Below, in pieces: positions 56,791 to 64,000 of a DNA stretch of 64,000 bases (positions are counted from its first letter, which is position 1; each line of letters begins with the position of its first letter). Made by a program: the position numbers and the translations under genes. This stretch comes from Thermoanaerobacter pseudethanolicus ATCC 33223 (GTDB lineage: Bacteria; Bacillota; Thermoanaerobacteria; Thermoanaerobacterales; Thermoanaerobacteraceae): the NCBI RefSeq assembly GCF_000019085.1, contig NC_010321.1, forward strand, positions 2,057,001-2,121,000, written 5' to 3'. Under the pieces are notes generated by a model. The model worked only from the letters and a program-made list of their open reading frames with translations, did not search any database and was not told the origin of the DNA.

Positions 56791-57923
56791 GGGAATACTT
56801 TTCTTATAATGTTATACCCACTGTTTACATCTGCATTTATTAAAATCCCTTTGTTGCTTCTAAATAATCCTCTTTTTATCCTGCGGTTTGAATTATAGTT
56901 TTCTTTGCTGATTTCTTCGTTATCCAAAAAACTGCAGCCGCTGGTATAACTCTCCTCTACAAGTATAAAGGTTATTCCTTCTTCTTCGCATTTATATTTG
57001 AGCATGTTTATAAAAGTATTAAAAGGAATGCTCACAAAATTTTGATTGTTTATTTTCCCTAATTCTATTTCCTGCTTCCATCCAGCATTGTATCCAACTA
57101 TAAGAGTATCTATATCATATTGTTTACACCAATTAGCCACGAATCTGCTTATTTTGTGCATAAGGTCTTTTATCTTGTTGTCCCTTTTTATTGATAATTT
57201 TTTAATTCTGTTGCTCGTGCCTCTATTACCTACATAACTCATTGGCTCTGCCTTTTTCTTGTTGTAGTATTGATTTATTGACTTAATAACTTTGCCATTA
57301 ATAACAATAGGCTTTACGCCTATGTTATTTACCAAAGTTACAAAGTTATTAAGTCCCAAATCTATTCCAGCTATTCTCTTTGAGGATTTCTTTGTTTCAA
57401 CTACTTCTTTTTCAAAGACTATTTCAATAACATAAACACTTCCTTTTGGAACTATCCTGACTTCTTTTAATTTGCCTTCCACTCTCGTTTTAAGCTTTAG
57501 ATCTGTCTTTGGAAAAGTTAAATATCCGTCTTTAATCTTACACTGTTGATTGGTGAATATAGCAATGCTTCTCCCATTTTTCTTTTTGTATTTTGGTAAT
57601 TTAGGTTTCCCATTAAACTTGCTTTTATCTTTTCTCCATTCTTTCATTGCTTTAAAAAATGATTTCCAGTTTCTGTCGAGAAGTCTTAAGGTTTGTTGTG
57701 CTGTTTGCGCCGGTAAGTTTTTGTATGTTTCGTGTTCTTTTAACGTCTTATTGAGTTTCTTGTACCTTATCCATTTGTTGTTGTTTATAAATTCCTGCCT
57801 TATAATGTAGTTAGCATAATTGTATAAGTTTTTCGCTGTGAAACATATTTTATCACAATAAGCCCATAATTCATGATTTTTATTTATCTGTATTTGTTCC
57901 ACTCTCTTGACTATTATCTTCAA
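56727..57923 (-). CDS. tnpB: TnpB RNA-guided nuclease of an IS607-type element
   Basis: This 398-residue TnpB has all three RuvC acids: Asp188 in AGIDLGLNNFVTLV, Glu323/324 in FILVEESYTSGCSF, and Asp365 in LINADVNSGYNIIR. The Cys4 zinc ribbon common in TnpB is absent, replaced by SFLDNEEI and RRIKRGLFRSNKG, as in a known zinc-less subgroup. The start is a TTG at 57921-57923 behind GCGAGGTG. It overlaps the ancestral stop of tnpA by 3 bases. The nuclease looks intact although its TnpA partner is broken. Confidence 0.92.
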   Translation of the reverse strand: MKIIVKRVEQIQINKNHELWAYCDKICFTAKNLYNYANYIIRQEFINNNKWIRYKKLNKTLKEHETYKNLPAQTAQQTLRLLDRNWKSFFKAMKEWRKDKSKFNGKPKLPKYKKKNGRSIAIFTNQQCKIKDGYLTFPKTDLKLKTRVEGKLKEVRIVPKGSVYVIEIVFEKEVVETKKSSKRIAGIDLGLNNFVTLVNNIGVKPIVINGKVIKSINQYYNKKKAEPMSYVGNRGTSNRIKKLSIKRDNKIKDLMHKISRFVANWCKQYDIDTLIVGYNAGWKQEIELGKINNQNFVSIPFNTFINMLKYKCEEEGITFILVEESYTSGCSFLDNEEISKENYNSNRRIKRGLFRSNKGILINADVNSGYNIIRKVFPEAFAEGIEGVGLHPVRLNTA

Positions 57924-58513
57924 ACACCTCGCTTTCTAAAAATTTTTATTTTTTGAATTTTTCTTTTGCTCTAAAATTTCATACTGTAACAGTGCAGCAA
58001 ACTTATAATTTCTTCAATTATTTCCTGAGAATCAAGCTTTTCATTGCCGACTTCCGATACAACAACTATTTCAGTATTAAATTTCCTAAATAAATGTTTA
58101 AACAATTCAAATCCCACTCTGCTTAACCTGTCTTTGTAAGCTATTACAACTCTTTCTACTTTGCCTGCAAGAACATCATCAAGCATTTTAAAAAATTCAT
58201 TTCTTTTTTCAAAACTAATTCCACTTGCTATATCAGAAAACACTCCGTGTATTTTGTAGCCATTATTAAAACAAAATTGTTTCAGCAACTCAATTTGATT
58301 TTCTAAATCCCTATTTTGCTTTGGAGTTGAAACTCTTCCATAGATATATGTTTTTCTTTCAACTCCATTCATAAAAATTTTATATACGTCTTCTTCATTA
58401 TAATCGTAGACACCATTTGGCATAACTGTTACTCTTATTTTCCCTTATTTTACATATTTAGTTAGTGTTGGTCTTGATATTTTTAATAATTCCAGAACTT
58501 CTTTTGCTTTCAT
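57920..58513 (-). pseudogene. tnpA: IS607 serine recombinase TnpA with two nonsense codons
   Basis: The frame starts at the ATG at 58513 (MKAKEVLELLKISRPTLTKY, a MerR-like helix-turn-helix), hits TAA at 58445-58447 where a Glu codon is expected (VK-stop-GKIRV), and continues with the recombinase domain. That domain includes the catalytic Ser in YIYGRVSTPKQNRDL and AYKDRLSRVGFEL. A second stop, TAG at 57971-57973, falls where Tyr is usual (SMKF-stop-SKRKIQK). Without these the protein would have 197 residues and end at the tnpB start. Internal reinitiation at 58423 would yield a form lacking the DNA-binding domain. Confidence 0.88.
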
Positions 58514-58634
58514 ATTTCCATCACATGTAAGTATTATAGCGTATCATACAAAACAAAACAAATATATTTTATTAAAAACTTTAATATATTTAAAACCCTT
58601 TATTATTTTTTGTTACTATATAATTAAAGTATAA

Positions 58635-59837
58635 TTAAAGTCCAGGATATGCAAACAATTCAGAAATAACAAGAGATACTGCTCCAATTGCCCCCGCATG
58701 GAATTGAAGTTTGGAAGTTTTTATTTTTACTTTATAATATCTATAAACAAGACTTTTTTCCTCTACTTCTTTTAAAACTTCATTTAAAATTAAGTCATCA
58801 GCTAAAGACAAAGTATTTCCAATAATTATAAGTTCAGGATTAAAAGTATTTATAATATTGACTACACCTACTCCTAATTTTCTTCCTATTTCTTTTAAAG
58901 CTTCTACCGCTATTTTGCTCCCTTTTCGCGCATAATCGATAATATCAATAGCACTCAGTGTATAAAAGTTATTTTTGTTTATATACTCATCAGACTTTCC
59001 CATCAGCAATTGTGTATTTATGTATTCAAGCAATGCTTTTTCTGAAGCATAATTTTCCCAACATCCTGTATTGCCACACCTACACTGATGGTCATGAATA
59101 TCAATTGTCATATGTCCCATTTCTCCAGCAAGACCTACTGTGCCTCTGTATAACTCTCCATTAATTATTATTCCTGTACCAATACCAATTCCAGCACTCA
59201 CATAAACAAGATTGTTATATTTAATCCCTGCTCCAAACCACTTTTCTCCTATAGCTCCTACATTTGCTTCATTATCTATGTGTACCTTAATTTTGAATTT
59301 ATCTTCTATAATTTGTTTAAGAGGTACATTTTCCCATTTTAAATTTGGCGCTAATAATATACTGCCTTTCTTGTAATCCACAATGCCAGGAACACCAATC
59401 CCAATTCCTAAAATTCCTCTTATTGTTTCAGGAGCATTTGAGATTGCTTCATCAATCAATTCTATCAAACGTTCAATAATCGTTTGCTGGTTCTCGCCAA
59501 TTTTTATATCTATTTTCTTTTCCCAAATAACATTTGCCATCAAATCAGTCAAGACAATTAGTATATAATTTACATCTAAGTCAATGCCTATTATGCATCC
59601 AGCTTTGTTATTTATGCTTAATATGATTGGCTTCCTGCCACCTTTTGATTCTCCTGGCCCCTCTTCTTTCACAAACCCTTCGTTTATAAGTTCATCAACA
59701 AGGAAAGATACAGTTGACTTGTTTAAACCTGTTATACCTGCAATTTCTGCCCTAGAAATATTGCCTTTTTTGCGAATAGTATTTAGTACTATTGATTTAT
59801 TTATTTGCTTAACTAATAATTGATCCGCTGTTATCAT
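58635..59837 (-). CDS. ROK-family transcriptional repressor (XylR/NagC type)
   Basis: This 400-residue protein has an N-terminal winged helix (SIVLNTIRKKGNISRAEIAG, then GLNKSTVSFLVDELINEGFV) and a ROK sugar-kinase-like domain. The ROK domain carries GIGIGVPGIVD, GIGTGIIINGELYRG, the glucose-binding GEMGHMTIDIHDHQC, and the zinc motif CRCGNTGCWE. Such proteins repress sugar operons until bound by xylose, glucose or a phosphorylated sugar. It lies 192 bases after the GH1 gene, reading the same way, so it probably controls the beta-glucoside locus. The region 59838-60029 holds no gene. Confidence 0.9.
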   Translation of the reverse strand: MITADQLLVKQINKSIVLNTIRKKGNISRAEIAGITGLNKSTVSFLVDELINEGFVKEEGPGESKGGRKPIILSINNKAGCIIGIDLDVNYILIVLTDLMANVIWEKKIDIKIGENQQTIIERLIELIDEAISNAPETIRGILGIGIGVPGIVDYKKGSILLAPNLKWENVPLKQIIEDKFKIKVHIDNEANVGAIGEKWFGAGIKYNNLVYVSAGIGIGTGIIINGELYRGTVGLAGEMGHMTIDIHDHQCRCGNTGCWENYASEKALLEYINTQLLMGKSDEYINKNNFYTLSAIDIIDYARKGSKIAVEALKEIGRKLGVGVVNIINTFNPELIIIGNTLSLADDLILNEVLKEVEEKSLVYRYYKVKIKTSKLQFHAGAIGAVSLVISELFAYPGL

Positions 59838-60029
59838 TTCTTCACCCTTCTATTTATATTGTTGTTTCTAGTGTGAATTATAACACATTAAATCTTAAAA
59901 GAAAATTAAAATAATTTTTTATTTTGTAGTTACCTTTTAATTATACAGCTAAGTTAGATTATAAAGAGAAAACATTTCAACATTACTATGAAAAATGCTT
60001 TATTCCATCCCTTATCAGAGGGATTGGGT

Positions 60030-61382
60030 TCAATCTTCGATACCATCATCCAATATTACCTCTTTATACCATAATGCACTGTCTTTTAATATTCTCTTTT
60101 GTGTAGTATAATCCACATAAACTATCCCAAATCTTTTTGAATATCCATGGGCCCATTCAAAATTGTCCATCAGCGACCATACGAAATATCCTTTTAAGTT
60201 ACCTCCTTCTCCTATAAATTTTGCTGCTGCTTTTAAGTGCTCTTTAATGTATTCTATTCTTTCATCGTCGTGTACTCGTCCATCCTCTGTCACTTCATCT
60301 TTAAATGCTGCTCCATTCTCTGTGATATACATAGGCAGTTTTGTATATTCTCTATCTAGCCTTTTTAAAAGGTCATACAAAGACTCTGGGCTTATCTCCC
60401 ATCCCATCTCCGTCCTCTTACCTGGCCCCGGCACATTCTCTGCCTTTAGCATGGAATCTTCATCATATTTTACAATACTTCTTGTATAATAATTGACTCC
60501 AAGAAAATCTATCGGAACACTTATAGTCTCTAAATCTCCTTCTTTTATAAAGTCAAATTCTCCAATTATTTTACTATATAATTCCATCATATCCTCTGGA
60601 TAATTGCCTTTGAATATTGGATCTAAAAACCATCTGTTAGCAAATCCGTCAGCATATTGGGCTGCTAATTTGTCTTCTTCTTTTTCGCTGGCTGGATATG
60701 CAGGGGTTAAGTTTAGTGTTATACCAATCTTACTCCCTTTTATATTCATTTCTCTAAAGGCTTTTACTGCTTCTCCATGGGAAAGTAGTATATGATGAGC
60801 TGCTATTAGTGCCTCTCTGTAGTTTTTGTGCCCTGGCGCATGTTCTCCTATTCCATAGCTTAATATTGAGGAACACCATGGCTCATTATGAGTTATCCAT
60901 AGGGGTATCGCATCGCCTAATTCTTCAAATAGTTTCGTGGCGTATTCTACATACCATTTTATACTTTCCCTATTTAGCCAGCCTCCTCCTTTGTCATAAG
61001 CCCATTGGGGTAAATCCCAGTGATAAATTGTTGCAGCTGGTACTATATCTCTTTTCTGTAATTCATCTATTAACTTCTTGTAAAAGTCCATCCCTTTTGG
61101 ATTGTATTTCCCTTCCTCAGGGAAAATTCTTGGCCATGCAATTGAAAATCTGTAAGCTTTTACTCCTATTTCTTTTAATATCTCTACATCTTCTTTATAG
61201 CGGTGGTAATGGTCACAGGCTACATCTCCTGTATGGCCTTTATAGGTCTTCCCTTCTGTTTTTGAAAATGTGTCCCATATGGAAGGGGTCCTTCCGTCTT
61301 CATTTACCGCTCCTTCTATTTGGTATGATGATGTGGCTGTCCCCCAAACGAAATCTCTTGGAAATTTTGCCAATTTTATCAC
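60030..61382 (-). CDS. GH1 beta-glucosidase
   Basis: This 450-residue GH1 enzyme cleaves cellobiose and other beta-glucosides in the cytoplasm. The N-terminal signature FPRDFVWGTATSSYQIEGA is present. The acid/base Glu is in WITHNEPWCSS near residue 165, and the nucleophile Glu is in PMYITENGAAFKDE near residue 350. No signal peptide is seen. It is read after the GH3 gene with a 23-base gap. Size and partner match CglT of the described T. brockii cglT-xglS operon. Confidence 0.95.
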   Translation of the reverse strand: MIKLAKFPRDFVWGTATSSYQIEGAVNEDGRTPSIWDTFSKTEGKTYKGHTGDVACDHYHRYKEDVEILKEIGVKAYRFSIAWPRIFPEEGKYNPKGMDFYKKLIDELQKRDIVPAATIYHWDLPQWAYDKGGGWLNRESIKWYVEYATKLFEELGDAIPLWITHNEPWCSSILSYGIGEHAPGHKNYREALIAAHHILLSHGEAVKAFREMNIKGSKIGITLNLTPAYPASEKEEDKLAAQYADGFANRWFLDPIFKGNYPEDMMELYSKIIGEFDFIKEGDLETISVPIDFLGVNYYTRSIVKYDEDSMLKAENVPGPGKRTEMGWEISPESLYDLLKRLDREYTKLPMYITENGAAFKDEVTEDGRVHDDERIEYIKEHLKAAAKFIGEGGNLKGYFVWSLMDNFEWAHGYSKRFGIVYVDYTTQKRILKDSALWYKEVILDDGIED

Positions 61383-61405
61383 TCCTATCTCTATTATTTG
61401 GCTTT

Positions 61406-63760
61406 CTATTTATTCTCTACCCTTACTTCCGTAATAAATTTTTTAGCTACTTTCTCTTTTTCTCCTACAATTTCAAAATAATCCCTTAGCCTTATATCTT
61501 CAGAAGAGCTCCCTATCATTACATCTACACGTCCTGGTTCTACCACATACTCCATATTCTCATCATAAAAACCCAGTTGTTCAATAGAAAGTTTGAAAAT
61601 AACTGTCTTTTCTTCACCAGCATCTAAAGTAATGCGTTTAAACCCTTTAAGCTCTTTAACAGGCCTTGTAACACTTAAAGCTTCTTGATGTATATAAAGT
61701 TGAACAACTTCATCTCCCTTTAATGTACCTGTATTTTTTATATCAACAGAGATTTCAACCATTCTGTCCCTTAAAGAAACCTTTCTATTAGAAATATTAA
61801 GATTAGTGTATGAAAACTCTGTATAGCTAAGACCATAACCAAAGGGATATAAAGGCTTTGTGCTTAATTCTACATAGTCCCCCTTCCAGTGACTGCGGCC
61901 TCCAGAAGGTTTATGGTAATAATATACTGGTAACTGCCCTACTGATTGAGGAATAGAAATTGGTAGTTTACCTCCAGGATTATAGTCACCAAAAATCACA
62001 TCTGCAACAGCTCTTCCACCCTCTTCACCAGGTAACCAAGCTTCAATAATTGCTGGAATTTTTTCAGCTATCCAAGAAATAGACATTGGTCTTCCATTTA
62101 TAAGTACCACTATTACTGGTGTACCAGTTTCATAAATTGCTTTTATCAGCTCTTCTTGTACACCCGGCAAATTAAGGTCTGCCCGATCTCTTGATTCACC
62201 AGAAGTACAGCCATCTGTTAGCCCTGATTTATCTCCTACTACTACAACAGCAACATCAGCCTGTTTTGCAATCTCAACCGCTTCTTTAAAACCATCCTTA
62301 CTATTGTTAAGAACATCGCAGCCTTTTGCATATAAAACTTCTGTATTAGAAGAAACTTTTGCCTTAATTCCCTGTAGCACAGTTACAATAGGTACATAAA
62401 TATCTTTTGCTTCTAAGCTTTCTGGCAAAGGTGTATTAAAAACATTGTCGGTCTCTCTCATTTCAAGTAATGATTCAATATGACAAGGATATGCATAATC
62501 ACCAATCATATTGCGAATACTATCAGCATTGGGGCCAATAACTGCAATAGATTTCAAATCTTTCTTTAAAGGCAGCAAATTATTTTCATTTTTCAACAAT
62601 ACTATAGACTCCTGCGCTATTTTATAAGCTAGTTCTCGTTGTTCATTTGTATCAAAAATCTCAACAGCCTTTTCTTCATTTATATAAGGATTCTCAAATA
62701 ACCCTAATTCAAATTTTATTTTTAAAACTCTCTTTACAGCTTCATTTACAAAATCTATATCAATCTCACCACTTTCAATTAACTCTCTAAGCGGCAAGCC
62801 ATAATAGTCGGTGCTTGGTAATTCCACATCAACACCAGCCTCTAAAGCCAATTTTGCAGCTCCCTTTTTATCTGATGTCACATGATGGTACTCGTAAAGC
62901 TGGCTTATAGCAAAGTAATCAGATACTACAATTCCCTCGAAACCCCAATCTTTACGTAAAATATCGTTTAACAATTTTTTTGATTTGTGACACGGTACCC
63001 CATCAAGTTCGTGGTATCCCGGCATAATCGAACTTAATTTCGCCTCTTTTACCGCCGCCTCAAAAGGATAAAGAAAAACTTCTCTAAGCTCCCTTTCAGG
63101 AATATGAGCAGGAGCCCAATTCATGCCTCCCTCTGAATTTCCATATCCCACAAAATGTTTTCCTGTAGCTACAATGCCTTCCTTTAAACTTTCAGTTTGA
63201 AGCCCACGAATATATGAAACACCCATACGCATTACTAAATAAGGGTCTTCTCCAAAAGTTTCTTCTGTTCTTCCCCAACGTGGATCTCTTGTAATATCCA
63301 ATAAAGGCGCAAGAGCTTGCCTTGCTCCAACAGCTTTCATCTGTTCCCTTATTACAGAAGCCATTTTTTCAACAATTTCATTATTCCACGTACTCGCAAC
63401 TCCTATAGTTTGTGGAAAAATAGTTGCCCCTTTTGCCATATATCCACTACAAGACTCCTCATGAATCAAAGCAGGTATGCCAAGCCTTGTATTTTCAATC
63501 AAAAATTTTTGAATCTGATTTGCTATTCTCACTGTTTCCCGTGGTGATAAATTACTTGCTCCACCAAGGCGGGTGATTTGACCTATTCCATATGACATCA
63601 ATCTTTTAGCTTTATCAAAAGAAAATTTCATATCATCTAATATTTCGTATACCCAAATACTGTTTAGTTGTGCTACTTTTTCTTCTATAGTCATTTGCTG
63701 TAATAAATCTTCTACTCTTTTTTCCACTGATTGAGTGGAATCTAAATATAATGGCGTCAT
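61406..63760 (-). CDS. GH3 beta-glucosidase/beta-xylosidase
   Basis: This 784-residue GH3 enzyme has an N-terminal barrel (PALIHEESCSGYMAKGATIF, RDPRWGRTEETFGEDPYL, ATGKHFVGYG), the nucleophile Asp in GFEGIVVSDYFAI near residue 285, a second domain (ESIVLLKNENNLLPLKKDLK) and a C-terminal fibronectin-III-like domain (VQLYIHQEALSVTRPVKELK). There is no signal peptide, so imported oligosaccharides are the likely substrates. It lies between the permease gene and the GH1 gene and corresponds in place to XglS of T. brockii. Confidence 0.93.
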   Translation of the reverse strand: MTPLYLDSTQSVEKRVEDLLQQMTIEEKVAQLNSIWVYEILDDMKFSFDKAKRLMSYGIGQITRLGGASNLSPRETVRIANQIQKFLIENTRLGIPALIHEESCSGYMAKGATIFPQTIGVASTWNNEIVEKMASVIREQMKAVGARQALAPLLDITRDPRWGRTEETFGEDPYLVMRMGVSYIRGLQTESLKEGIVATGKHFVGYGNSEGGMNWAPAHIPERELREVFLYPFEAAVKEAKLSSIMPGYHELDGVPCHKSKKLLNDILRKDWGFEGIVVSDYFAISQLYEYHHVTSDKKGAAKLALEAGVDVELPSTDYYGLPLRELIESGEIDIDFVNEAVKRVLKIKFELGLFENPYINEEKAVEIFDTNEQRELAYKIAQESIVLLKNENNLLPLKKDLKSIAVIGPNADSIRNMIGDYAYPCHIESLLEMRETDNVFNTPLPESLEAKDIYVPIVTVLQGIKAKVSSNTEVLYAKGCDVLNNSKDGFKEAVEIAKQADVAVVVVGDKSGLTDGCTSGESRDRADLNLPGVQEELIKAIYETGTPVIVVLINGRPMSISWIAEKIPAIIEAWLPGEEGGRAVADVIFGDYNPGGKLPISIPQSVGQLPVYYYHKPSGGRSHWKGDYVELSTKPLYPFGYGLSYTEFSYTNLNISNRKVSLRDRMVEISVDIKNTGTLKGDEVVQLYIHQEALSVTRPVKELKGFKRITLDAGEEKTVIFKLSIEQLGFYDENMEYVVEPGRVDVMIGSSSEDIRLRDYFEIVGEKEKVAKKFITEVRVENK

Positions 63761-63789
63761 TTAAAAATCCCCCTTTTGCTATTAGTTTT

Positions 63790-64000
63790 TTACTCTTTTA
63801 TAGCTCCCATTGCAATCCCACTTACAATATATTTTGAAAATATAGCATAAACTATTATAATAGGAATCATCGTGATTGCAAGACCAAGGTATATTGCTCC
63901 ATATTCTGTTCTATACATATCCCCACGTAATAATTTAACAATCATTGGAAGCGTATATTTTTCTATTTTTGAAATTAACATAAATGGAGTAAAAAAAGTT
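63790..64000 (-). CDS. Sugar ABC transporter permease, C-terminal part
   Basis: Only the last about 69 codons lie in the window: TPFMLISKIEKYTLPMIVKL, a short loop, GAIYLGLAITMIPIIIVYAI, and the final SKYIVSGIAMGAIKE. This is the characteristic end of MalG-type permeases for oligosaccharides. It continues past base 64000. The GH3 gene follows 29 bases later, implying one operon for uptake and hydrolysis of beta-linked sugars. Confidence 0.88.
   Translation of the reverse strand, partial: TFFTPFMLISKIEKYTLPMIVKLLRGDMYRTEYGAIYLGLAITMIPIIIVYAIFSKYIVSGIAMGAIKE

Noticed and set aside
60809-61489. 226-codon plus-strand ORF opposite the GH1 gene
   Set aside because: It is a shadow of the GH1 coding strand; composition is leucine/serine-rich low complexity and the GH1 frame is fully supported by catalytic motifs.

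Overview
The window looks like a chromosome segment of a low-GC, thermophilic, strictly anaerobic Firmicute. The best guess is Thermoanaerobacter (brockii / pseudethanolicus / wiegelii group). This rests on AT-rich codon use, Clostridia-type gene content, and a GH3-GH1 beta-glucosidase pair behind sugar-permease genes like the described T. brockii xglS-cglT cluster. No rRNA, tRNA or CRISPR array was seen.

Layout. 1-3.5 kb: the 5' part of a galT-like gene with paired LacI-type operator boxes, then a peroxide-response operon (small winged-helix protein, PerR/Fur, 1-Cys peroxiredoxin) and L-threonine aldolase. 3.5-15.5 kb: DNA-end processing genes sbcC/sbcD and addA/addB, all on the minus strand, with addAB bracketed by two related hairpins. 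15.7-23.4 kb: a FAH-family hydrolase, a MacA/MacB-like export operon, and a MATE-dinB-trmL operon. 23.6-26.8 kb: a NikR repressor with a large operator overlapping its promoter, driving a cbiMNQO-type nickel/cobalt ECF transporter. 26.9-29.1 kb: feoAB under a Fur box. 29.3-33 kb: an Lrp regulator plus aminotransferase, an odd GC-rich foldback, nagA, and a decayed nagZ/GNAT remnant.

From 33 kb the window becomes a nest of mobile DNA around two sugar loci. A complete ribose operon (rbsRKDACB) ends in a terminator. Two group IIC introns are inserted head to tail behind that terminator. The second of these is split by a 3,213-bp three-gene transposon (zinc-ribbon protein, TnsB/Mu-like DDE transposase, TnsC-like AAA ATPase). 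An identical-length copy of the transposon splits a Gfo/Idh/MocA oxidoreductase gene with a clean 6-bp target duplication. The reading frame of that gene can be rebuilt exactly across the insertion. Behind the oxidoreductase terminator sits a third intron with no reverse transcriptase, carrying an IS110-family transposase with structured RNA-like sequence on both sides. IS256 and IS30 elements and an IS607 element are also present. The IS607 element has an intact TnpB nuclease but a TnpA recombinase with two nonsense codons.

58.6-64 kb: a ROK repressor, GH1 and GH3 beta-glucosidases and the end of a sugar ABC permease, all read leftward as a beta-glucoside/oligosaccharide locus.

The best candidates for undescribed biology are the compact three-gene TGTCA-ended transposon, the IS110 unit inside an ORF-less intron, the TnpB left beside a dead TnpA, and the GC-rich foldback at 31.0-31.3 kb. 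All coordinates were read by eye, so element ends may be off by a few bases where noted.
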